Below, one piece after another: positions 25,589-35,114 of a DNA stretch of 64,000 bases; within the stretch, counting starts at the first letter, position 1, and every line of letters starts with the position of its first letter. This stretch comes from Synanceia verrucosa (lineage: Eukaryota; Chordata; Actinopteri; Perciformes; Synanceiidae): the NCBI GenBank assembly GCA_029721515.1, contig CM056558.1:14725240-14789239 (forward strand). The letters are read 5' to 3'. The notes under the pieces are model-generated. The model saw only the letters and a program-made list of their open reading frames with translations. It was not told the DNA's origin and ran no database searches. A program made the translations under genes and the position numbers.

Positions 25589-27190
25589 CAGTCATGGAAA
25601 AAATTATTAGACCACCCTTGTTTTCTTCAATTTCTTGTTAGTTTTAATGCCTGGCTCAACTAAAGGTACATTTGTTTGGACAATTATAATGATAACAACA
25701 AAAATAGCTCATGAGAGTTTAATTTAAGAACTAAGGATTATTCATTTTCCATGGTTTTCTTGATAATAACCAAAATTACTTAAATTCTTACATCAATAGC
25801 TATGGCATTGTACCGCCAAAAACACTACTTTTAAGCATTCCATGTTTTCTTTTCTGTTTGCTTTAAACACATGATACACACAAGAGTTAATACTTGATTG
25901 CATAACCATTGTTTTTGATGACTGCAGCCATGCGTCTTGGCATGCTCTCCACCAGCTTCTGACATTGTTCTGCTGTCACAGCAGCCCATTCCTGTTGGAC
26001 AAATTCAAACAAATTTTCTTTGTTTTTGGGCTTGTGGTTCTCCATTTTGAGTTTGATGATTTTCCACAGGTTTTCAACTGGATTAAGATCTGGTGATTGA
26101 GCAGGCCAAGGCATGGTGCGAATGTTGTGGTTCTCCATCCAGGCTTTAACTGACCTTGCCGTGTGGCAAGGGGCATTGTCTTGTTGGAAAATCCAGTCAT
26201 TCGAGGCAGGAAAGAGTTTTCCAGCTGATGGAAGAAGACTGTTTTCAAGGGTAGTCCTGTACTTGACCTGGTTCATTCGGCCTTCACACAATTGCATTTG
26301 CCCTGTTCCACTCAGACTGAAACAACCCCAGATCATGAGTGATCCACCCCCATGTTTTACTGTAGGGGCAAGACAGTCTGGGTTGTAAGCTTCTCCAGGC
26401 TTCCTCCTAACCAGTAAGTTGGCTGGAGTGGGCATCAATTCAAAATTGGATTCATCACTGAAGAGAACCTTAGCCCAATCATCAACAGTCCAATCCTTGT
26501 GGTCTCGAGCAAAGAGTAACCGGGCCTTCCTCTGCCTTTCATTGATGAAGGGCTTCTTGCGTGCTCTGTGTGACTTCAAACCAGCTTCAACAAGTCGGCA
26601 ACTGTCCTTGCCGAGCAAGTCACATTTCTCGACAGTGCCCACTCATTTTTAAGGTCCCTGGAGGTCTGACGACGATTCCTGACACAGGAACGGATGAGTG
26701 CACGGTCATCTCGTGGGGTAGAAAGACGTTTCCTGCCACAGCCAGGTAGCAATTTGGTAGTGCCATGTTCAGCTTGTTTTTTTGTTGGAATGAACGGCTG
26801 TCTTGGAGATCTTCAGTTTTTTCGCTACCTGTCTCTCACTCATGCCAATTTCCAGCAGTGCCAAGATGGCTGCCTTTGTTGCTTCACATAATTCTTTTGT
26901 TTTAGGCATTATGTGAGAGCTGACAACTTCTGAGTTGTGCTACGGCTTGAATGTAAGCAGGAAACCACTCTAGGCCTTTGCATGTGCAGTGCTGCTTGTG
27001 ACATGAAATGGCCTCTTATATACCCTGGGAATCAATTAAGCTTAAGAATGTCAAATAGGACATAAAGTATTATGTGACCAGCTGCATTTTTTGTTGTGTT
27101 CATTGTATTATACGTTTAGTGGTACCAGATATTAGAATGAACAAGAAATTGAAGAAAACAAGGGTGGTCTAATAATTTTTTCCATGACTG
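25589..27190 (-). mobile_element. Full-length Tc1-like transposon with long identical terminal repeats
   Basis: The ends CAGTCATGGAAAAAATTATT and its exact complement bound a 1602-bp element with a TA duplication on both sides (25587-25588 and 27191-27192). The inverted repeats extend to about 49 bp (through ...TTCAATTTCTTG) with no mismatch that I can see, so this copy is young compared with the one at 7259. The transposase reads on the minus strand from an ATG at 26909. Confidence 0.95.
25887..26909 (-). pseudogene. Tc1-like DDE transposase with two frameshifts
   Basis: The N-terminus starts at 26909 with MPKTKELCEATKAAILAL and a helix-turn-helix (MSERQVAKKLKISKTAVH). A frameshift in an AAAAAAAC run near 26780 leads to a TGA; reading resumes in another frame through RDDRALIRSCVRNRRQTSRD. 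A second shift near 26600 restores the frame of a long open stretch to 25887. That stretch holds the catalytic triad: LFSDESNFE, FQQDNAPCH and SPDLNPVENLW. The 3' two thirds are intact but the DNA-binding N-terminus is disconnected, so this copy is probably inactive, though its ends could be mobilised in trans. Confidence 0.9.
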
Positions 27191-27310
27191 TATATATGTA
27201 TACACATATATGTGTGTGTGTATATATATATATGTACATATATATATACACACACACATATATGTGTATACATATATATATGTGTATATATATGTATACA
27301 TATACCTACA
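27191..27310. repeat. TA/CA microsatellite, right flank of the Tc1-like element
   Basis: The tract mixes TATATA, CACACA and TGTGTG blocks, continuing the microsatellite interrupted by the transposon at 25589-27190. Confidence 0.9.
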
Positions 27311-28230
27311 TAGTACGCACATATTGATATCTATCTATCTGTAGTTCCTCAAATTGGTCTGACAATTGGTTCCTCTGCTGATTCTCTTCTGCTCAGTTTG
27401 CACCTTTCTTCCTGTTTACATTTCTGTCGTTATGACTCACACTTGCTTTTTGCACTTAATTGATAATCTCTCTTGTTTATATTGTATTTATTGGCTGTCT
27501 TATTTGTGTTATTATTTGTCTATATATTTTAACTCTTTTCTACTTTGAAGATTAGATATTAATGGAAACACTGCAGCCGCTGCAGTACAGCGATCGAACC
27601 TCAATGAATTGCTCATTTATATATTTGTAGTACTTTAGTATATCAGGCTATTGCTAGATTTTAAAGCTACAATAAAAAAATCTCATCCACTACCTATCAA
27701 CAAACTAGCTAAAGCTGGCTCTAAACGAGAAGTGACAGGCCCTGAGGTGCTGTACGATGCTGCCAACTCACTTAAATTGCTTGAGCGACATAAATCTATT
27801 TCATATCAATCCAAAATTGTCAAAGACAAAAACAAAGGAATTTTTATCTGTAATTTTGGTATGTTTTCATTAGTTTTGTAAACACAGAATACATTTTTTT
27901 TTCAATTCTAGTTTTTGTCATTTTGTTTGTTTTCGTTAACAATAACTTTGATGAGAACTCCAAGAATTCTGTCACTGGCCATTAAATATAGCCAAAATAA
28001 CCAAAAGGTGTTTCAATTATTAAATTAAACAAATTAGATCTAATTAGATCTTTTTAATAATAATATATTTCTCCTCATTTCCAGTGTTCATGCTAAGCTA
28101 TCACGTCTTTTGGCAGGAAAGCTACTACGCAGTAAATGACAAACTATAAAGACTTTAAAGACGCATCAGACTTGTTTATTAACTTCAGTGATTTTTGTGT
28201 ACTAAATATTCCTGGTTTGTTGTGAATTGA
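27310..28230. other. Intergenic sequence without recognised features
   Basis: The stretch is AT-rich with short unsupported reading frames. No splice-consistent exons or clear repeat ends were found. Confidence 0.45.
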
Positions 28231-28362
28231 GTCACTTCTCGTATATGGTCTTGTAAAATGGTGGTGAACTAGCAGCAGAGTGAGAGCTCCTTGTTTTTGT
28301 TTTTTTTTCTTCTCTCTGAGCATGGACAGCTGAGGTCAACCATTTCACTGAGTCTAATTCGT

Positions 28363-28394
<32 letters not shown>

Positions 28395-28429
28395 TTGCTC
28401 CTTTTGCATAACATCATTTGAGCCTCTTG

Positions 28430-28720
28430 ATGAACAGAGATCAAAGTGGAGACGATCGCAGTGGAGAGCAAAACAAATGGAATATGGTCAAAAAATAGTG
28501 ATTTTGGTGCAACTGCCCTCTGTTCTTCTCCAGATAAAACAAAAATGGAACAAGGAACAAACAAAGTTTTTATCATGATGAAATAGAGAGTCTCTTCTTT
28601 CATTTGAGCTATATAGTGTTTTCAGAGTCATAGTACAAAATATACTGTGCATCATGAAAGATGTCTCAAAATGACCAAAAACGTTGAGAAAAAAAGGAGT
28701 TTGGTACTCAATGAGTTGAA
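28430..28720. repeat. Dispersed repeat related to 47710-47990 (copy A)
   Basis: Blocks shared with the copy at 47710 include GAGAGCAAAACAAA, TCAGAGTCATAGTACAAAAT, CTGTGCATCATGAAAGAT, and an end reading ACTCAATGAGTT, in the same order and orientation. A (GT)n tract at about 28366-28394 precedes it, as in the other copy. The 5' boundary is unclear. Confidence 0.7.
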
Positions 28721-30690
28721 TATGAATATTTTCTGGTTTTCTAGATGTCTGTTTTTTGCCATTTGCTGATATTCAATTAGAATCAACTGCCACGTGTAAG
28801 GACTGGGTACCTTGGTGCAGAGCCAAAACATAGTAAGAGAAAAGGAAAGAAAAAGAAGGCTGCTACTGCTGCTTTACAATGATAGTGGACCAGAAAACTG
28901 CCCTTAACTACTGTTTATCATGTCACTATTCTCACTGTCACTGGGCCTTTTCCTGCACGTGTTGTGTGACTTGCACAATGAAACAGTCAAAATGAACCAT
29001 TTGATCATCTTCACAGCCCTTCTGCCCCAGTTACCCATCATCCACTTCAGTCCCATTAGGTGAAGCTGAGAGGGGCCGTCACCAAATCGTAGGTTTTCAT
29101 CCACCAACTGCTCTTACACAAGGCTCTTCATCTGCACTCCTTTTGAATAATACTTATTCCCAGAGATGCTCACATTCATGCTGCAACCACCGCACTCAGA
29201 GGACATGGGAAACAATAAACCTTTTTTTCTGCCGTCATGTCATAAAACCCAAAAAGCCCATCAGAATCATTTTTATGAGCTTAAGTTCCAGGAAATTTCC
29301 CACTTTTACAACACTAAATGTTGGTACTGGATTACGCAGCCAGTGAGGTAGACAAGAGTGAAACCTACCTGGGATCATTTCAAGTGATGCCAGTTACAGC
29401 ACGGTCTAGCATATCACTTATCAGATACATAATGGGCCTACAAAACACTGTCAACCATCTCACACCTATATCTCCCACCAGCATAGAGCTAAAACCTTAG
29501 TGTCAACTTGTGCTGTTGTTGATGTTCCCTCATATACTTCATCCTCTCTCAAAGCCTAAATCACTATTTAATAAAAGCAAACATTCATATTCATTGATGC
29601 ACTTTTGTCTGTTTTTATCTTTATGTCACTATCCTTGTAGCACCCACTAATGAAATTATGCCTGAAAATGTGATAAAATGTGCACTTAACCTGAGCTGCA
29701 GCTGAAAATGTAATAAACCATTAACGTAAGAACTTGACTAATTCTGTAATAAAATGTCTTCCTGACTGATAATGTAATGACACATTTACCTATAATGTAT
29801 AGGTTTTGTTTTTTGAACAGATGATGAAATTATACATGAGATCCACTCTAAATCCTAGAATTTACATTTCCAAACAAAATAATTTTAAAACATTACTATT
29901 TTCAGTCAGTTATCAAGACATAAACAGAAGCCTTTACACTGTATGTCGTGTATACTAGCACACCTGACATTTACGGGGAATGAAAGCATGCTTTTATTGC
30001 ATTATTACATTAGCCACCAAAATTATTACATTGTCAGTTTAAAAAAACATCTTAAAGTCATCAATACATACATATTATTACAATGTCAGAACATTTAATT
30101 ACGTTATTGGTCAAGCTATTGCATTGTTAGGTTTTATTACATTTTTGATATAATTGAGTGTATATTGTGTTACATTTTCAGGAAATTATTGCTATTGGTG
30201 CTACAAAACACTGTCATATATCTTCTTCAGAAGGGCACAAACAGCATGCAGTTTATCTCCATTTTTCTGTGTGACGAGTTACTTAATCATGTGGCCTGTT
30301 TTCTTGCACATCTCCTGCTTTTCTTGTTTCCCCCATATAAAAGCAGCTATCAAGAGACAAAGGGCAGAAAAAAAGTCTTTTGTAGGTCAAGCTGATAAAA
30401 TTCTTCATTTCTTTATCAGTTCAGTTCAGAGTTCCCTTGTGTTTTTCAATTCAAGAGATTTCAGTTGAGTCAAAGAAACAAAAATGTGTAGCACGTCCTC
30501 CAGCATGTATCTTTGGTTATCTTATCAATGGCAGCGTCAGCTTCTTGTTCTCTAATATTGCTTTGAACCTAAAAACACATTACACGTTTACTTCATACTA
30601 GATTTAAGAAAACTTATGCTCTTCCAAATAACAAGCTATTGACACCCCCTGGTGGAAGCTGCTATTAACACATTACATTTTCCATCTTGT
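28720..30690. other. Intergenic sequence without recognised genes
   Basis: No exon structure, RNA gene or inverted-repeat element was recognised in this AT-rich 2 kb stretch. Confidence 0.4.
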
Positions 30691-30707
30691 TGCAATGGAC
30701 AGCATCT

Positions 30708-30818
30708 ATCCATCCATGCGTTTTCTACCGCTTATTCCAGGCCCCAGGCCTGGAATCGAACTCGGTACCTCCTTACTGTGAGGCGTCAGTGCTAACCACT
30801 GCACCAACATGCCGCCCT
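30708..30818 (-). repeat. tRNA-headed SINE (copy 4), internally deleted
   Basis: Only the tRNA-like head and the GGAT-type tail remain; about 240 bp of the body seen in the other copies is missing. Target duplications TGGACAGCATCT (30696-30707) and TGGACAGTATCT (30819-30830) differ at one base. The deletion therefore lies inside a genuine insertion, or the shortened form itself retroposed. Confidence 0.8.
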
Positions 30819-31242
30819 TGGACAGTATCTGCTTTTGTTTATTAAGGTTGATTTGAAACGTGACATGTTTGAAATTAAACATTGCAGTAACAAGTTGTTG
30901 TAACAATTGCTCTCATTTTTTGTGATGTGTCAGGACACATTGCAGGGCAGGACACCTGATATAAATCCTACTTTCAACTGCAGTTAAATGCCTCATAATT
31001 AGAGGCACTAAAACATTTGCATCAGTCAACTATGGTATCTCAGACCAGACTGTTTGTCGATCAAAGTATTGGCTATGATTACTGTTCGGTGCTGGGTAGA
31101 TTACTAAGGTACACCTTTGCACTGTCAAATCAATGTCCAGAGTAAGTAAGGTATGGAAGGTTTGTTTCCACATTGCGACACGTGTAGCGTTCACAGAGGA
31201 AAGTATATTTCTGAACTCCACTATATTAGTATTTGGATGGTG

Positions 31243-31426
31243 ATTTTGTGTGTGTGTGTGTGTGTGTGTGTTAGGTTGAGGTTAGGGTTAGGATTAGGGG
31301 GGTAGTTGTTGTAGTTAGGCTTAGGGTAAGTTTTTAAGAAATACAAGTTTGTACCCAAAGGGGAGGTAACAATGCCTAAATACCCCAAAAGTGACTTAAG
31401 TAAACGTGCGTGTGTGTGTGTGTGTG
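31243..31426. repeat. Two (GT)n microsatellites
   Basis: GT tracts lie at about 31243-31271 and 31405-31426, separated by a TTAGGG-rich segment (GTTAGGGTTAGGATTAGGGG near 31282-31301) that resembles telomere-type repeats but is only a few units long. Confidence 0.8.
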
Positions 31427-31499
31427 ATAGAGAGAGACTATAGTTCATTCATTTATTCATTTGTCATTATGCCGTATCAGACAATGAACTCCCTGAGAT

Positions 31500-32056
31500 T
31501 TAAAGGTGGAGTGGAAGATCTTTTTCTGGAGCATTTTTTTACCACATCGCTCTAAATCCTCTTCACACCTGCATTGCAATCAGGAACATACAAGATTTGT
31601 CACAAAAAGGAAATATTTTAGTCCACTCTAGAGCGCAAAATCATGGAAAAACACCATCTAATCATATTGAAGGGGCCGTTCGAAATGATTGGATCCTGAC
31701 ATGTCCATCAAACTTCAATCCGCTTCTCCCTCCTCCTCTCCGTGTGCGCTCCTTCGTGAATGAATAGAGCCCTCTATAGCTACCTCAGTGCTAAAAGCGC
31801 TGGGCCATAAGCCCCATGCTCCAAGACGGCCTGGAGATGGCCCTCGTTAGCCTCTCAGGTTCATTACGATGTTGTACAGTCTTCCCTGTGAAGAAGCCAT
31901 AGGTAGAAGTTAGCTAAAGTTAGCTAATCAATGCAGTGCTTGTGAACGCTCTGGAACAAGCAAGGTGGGAGGTCTGAAGAAAGGGCAGGGCTGTGTGTAT
32001 TTTCAAAATATAGCTTGCTGGAACTATTTTTCAAAGAACTCCTACTCCACCTTTAA
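31500..32056. mobile_element. MITE-like element with TTAAAGGTGGAGT terminal inverted repeats
   Basis: The left end TTAAAGGTGGAGTGGAAG and the complement of the right end, TTAAAGGTGGAGTAGGAGTT, match over the first 13 bases and partly beyond. No coding capacity is visible inside the 557 bp. The ends begin TTAAAGG like the element at 8841, but the next bases differ, so the two belong to different families or subfamilies. Confidence 0.65.
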
Positions 32057-32059
32057 GGA

Positions 32060-33015
32060 ACATGAAAACAGCACACGTCTCTTTTATTGCTTCTGCTAGG
32101 ATTGCCACTCTAACCTGACCACACTAACAGGATGTCATATGAAAGCAGAGAAAGATGTCTCTCTCATCACTGGGTGACTAAAACTCGAAGAGCTAGAAGG
32201 CAAAGTATCTTCCAACTAAGAACAAAGAATATCAGTGAAACACAATTCGTTTTCCACATTTGTTCCTAAGAAAGGTCAAATGGCACATAAAAACTGTCAG
32301 GTTTACTTATTTTCAAATAAGGAATATGTTTGCCACTAACGTCCAATGTAACAGATGTAACAACACAGATCTTTGGTAATAAAAAGTGTTATTCTGAAAA
32401 AAAAAATTAGAAATGTGTTCTATGTGGTCCACTTGGTCTGTGGTGTAGCCCACATAATTTTTCTTGAAGGATAAATGGGTCTGGGTTCTTATGTGATAAA
32501 AGAACCAAACTTGATGAATGTTTTTGTGACAAAGAAGTATCTGCTCCAATCACTCTATCAGAGAAAAAGAAAGAGTTGTAGAAATAACTGGAAATTCAAG
32601 AGAGCCATGACATTATGTTCTTTACAAGTGTAAAAATTTGAGCGCAACTGTATACTGTATAATGAGGAGTTACCAGGATGTGTTTAGAAGAACAGCTTTG
32701 GAAGAAAAGCATTTTTTCAGTCTTGCGGTGTGTGCATGTACAGTATTATCCTGTAAAGATGCGGTGGGCAGGGTGTGTTGTGTCATGGTGATATTAGTTT
32801 CTGTTGTAATCCATGTTTACCCTATCAAACTGAAGTGAAGCAGGCTTGTGGCAAACTGTTGAAATAAGAGAAAGAGAAAAGAAGAAGAGTCATATTTTAC
32901 CGATCATCTTAAGCCATTAACAATGGTGGCAAGTATAATTTTATATTATTTTACTGGTTTTTACTGTGAAAAGAACATACACTCCACTTAATGCAGATTA
33001 ATAATGGCGATCATA
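32060..33015. other. Intergenic sequence without recognised features
   Basis: No exon, RNA gene or repeat boundary was recognised here. Confidence 0.4.
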
Positions 33016-33016
33016 C

Positions 33017-33229
33017 TAGTGAAATGATGAGGCTTCATGAAGCACCTGTGATATTTTTTGACTCCTCCAGATAGTGCTCTTAGTTTAAAGAAAAGGGATA
33101 GTCTAATGGAAATTTACAAAAATGCAATGAAAATTTACAAAATTTCCATTGCATCTTCAAACCAAGACCGCCATCTAGAGGAATCAAAAAACATCATAAC
33201 TGCTTCGTGAAGCTTCATTTGTCCATCAC
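33017..33229. mobile_element. Fold-back MITE (copy A)
   Basis: The left arm contains GGCTTCATGAAGCACCTGTG and TTTTTTGACTCCTCCAGATA. The right arm carries their complements: GAAGCTTCATTTGTCCATCA preceded by ATCTAGAGGAATCAAAAAAC. The copy at 62804-62972 is the same family and better preserved. The right end abuts a SINE directly. Confidence 0.75.
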
Positions 33230-33600
33230 CAGTGGTTAGCGCTGTCGCCTCACAGCAAGAAGGTACCTGGTTCGATTCCCGGCCCGGAACCTTTCTGTGT
33301 GGAGTTTGCATGTTCTCCCCGTGTCTGCGTGGGTTCTCTCCGGGTACTCCAGCTTCCTCCCACCATCCAAAAACATGCATGGGGATTAGGTTAATTGGCT
33401 AATTTAAATTGACCGTAGGTGTGAATGTGAGTGTGAGTGGTTGTCTGTCTCTATGTGTCCTTCGATGAACTGGCAACTTGTCCAGGGTGTACCCTGCCTT
33501 CTGCCCTAAGACAGCTGGGAAAGGCTCCAGCCCCCCTGCAACCCTATGTGAGGATAAGCTCATGATGAATGAATGGATAAATGAATGAATGAATGTAAGT
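33230..33600 (+). repeat. tRNA-headed SINE (copy 3), plus strand
   Basis: This copy reads CAGTGGTTAGCGCTGTCGCC then a box B-like GGTTCGATTCC near 33269. The body follows, with CATGTTCTCCCCGTGTCTGC and TGTCCAGGGTGTACCCTGCC, and an ATGAATGA-rich tail after 33560. The first bases of the tRNA-like head are missing, where it joins the fold-back MITE. Confidence 0.8.
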
Positions 33601-34234
33601 ATGTAAAATAAATGAATAAAAATAAAACCCTAACATTACAGAATGCATGATTATATCATGTAATGGCTGTGGGATTAAAATATGTTATGATGGGAGGGAC
33701 TTAATGGGAGATTAAGATGGTAGTACGTTTTAAATCTGGCGCTACACAAAAACTAATAATGCACCAAAGTCAATATTTTGGCAAATCTTTGATGTTTCCA
33801 AGACTGATAAAAAAAAAATCTCCCAGCCCCCAATAATTCTTATATGGAAAATAATATTTTTTGTATGATTTTTCCACGAAAATATTAGCATCATATCATC
33901 AAACTGGCATTTAAATGTTAAAATCCTCAAAATGATTGAATGTTTGGTAGTTTTGAGCAGTGCTGAAGTTTAAAAGATTTAGACAAAAAAAAAAAAAAAT
34001 TGAAAAAATATTAATCCCTTAAATTTTTATAGCAGTTTTTGGAAGTGGACATTTTTGTCCTTATTGGCACAAGAGGGTGTTCTAGTGCTCTATTAGAAAA
34101 ATTAAAATTTGAATTCCAAGAGAGGCTTTCTTACAAAATGATGTGCCACATGGACTAACACAGCCAAAATGATGACCAAATGAAAAGGAAAAAATTGCTC
34201 AAATGGACAAAAATGTCCACAGTGGTGCCTGAGG

Positions 34235-35113
34235 GCAAGACTTTTTTGTCCTTAATGAAACATGGTTGACTGGATGTCGTTGTTCATAACGAGGCAGCAC
34301 CAACAAATTTTAGATTCATCAGCAAGGGTCGAACTGGCAAGAAAGGCGAAGGTGTTGCTGCCTTTTTTAAATCTTTATTTCAGTGTAAAGGAATGATGTT
34401 TGGTGATTTTAGCACTTTTGAGTATCTCTGTTTTTTTTTAGTGATCCAAAGATTATTATTTTCATAATTTATAGACCTCCAAGCATAAATGGAAATTTAT
34501 GGAGGAATTTGCAGAAATGCTCTGTTGTCTGTACAGAATACTTTTTTTAGTCATAACAGGGGACTTAAACATTCATGTTTCATTTACTTTTTAGTCATAA
34601 CAGGGTACTTAAACATTCATGTTTCATTTACTTTTTGGTCATAACAGGGGACTTAAACATTCATGTTTAATGCTTGCTATTTTAGGGAAAAAAAAATACA
34701 ATCCATCAGGTCAAACATGACATGCTAATGAAATATAAACCCAGCAGCAGACACAGGTCAGGTACTGGAGCCCAGAGTTCAAACCAAACATGGTGAAGCA
34801 GCATTTAGCTGTTATGCTGCACACAAATGGAATTAACTGCCAACAGAAGTGAAGTGAATGTTTTTAAATCCAGGTAAAAAAAACTCTTCTTTTTTCTCAT
34901 GCTGATGATTGAGCTCTTTTAAAGTATTTTATTTTATTTTATTTTATATTCTTTTTTGCATTATGTTCTTTTAGGAATTTTAGTAAATGTTCTTTGTTCT
35001 TTGTTTTTAAATGTTTAGATGCTTTTAAATTGATTTAAATGCTTTAAAATGTAGATGCACACTGAGTTACCTTGTGTATGAAATGCGCTATATAAATCAA
35101 GCTGCCTTGCCTT
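34235..35113 (+). pseudogene. L2-type LINE remnant: endonuclease fragment joined to a 3' end
   Basis: Translation across frames gives endonuclease motifs LNETWLTG (about 34251), IYRPPK (near 34470) and ITGDLNIHV (near 34557). The 3' part has the usual last ORF2 residues (NGINCQQK-like, near 34830) and the terminal GCGCTATATAAATCAAGCTG at 35086-35105. The reverse transcriptase between them is missing and several stops and shifts are present, so this is a dead, internally deleted copy. Confidence 0.65.
34549..34680 (+). repeat. Three tandem 44-bp units inside the LINE remnant
   Basis: The unit starts AGTCATAACAGGGGACTTAA and recurs at 34549, 34593 and 34637 with few differences. It triplicates the segment that encodes the GDLN endonuclease motif. 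It is a local duplication, not a CRISPR array: there are no unique spacers. Confidence 0.85.
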
Positions 35114-35114
35114 G

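Noticed and set aside
25428..25610. Open frames made of HTHTHTH and YIYIYI repeats at microsatellites (also at 22681, 27116, 47470, 51941).
   Set aside because: They are translations of (CA)n and (TA)n tracts, not genes.
26113..26891. Plus-strand open frames across the second Tc1-like element.
   Set aside because: They mirror the minus-strand transposase reading and have no independent support.
33229..33300. A tRNA-like box A/box B pair that could be mistaken for a tRNA gene.
   Set aside because: It is the head of a SINE present in several copies, and it does not fold into a complete cloverleaf in this copy.
34549..34680. Regular 44-bp repeats that might be read as a CRISPR-like array.
   Set aside because: Whole units are duplicated without unique spacers, in a eukaryotic LINE remnant; this is tandem duplication.
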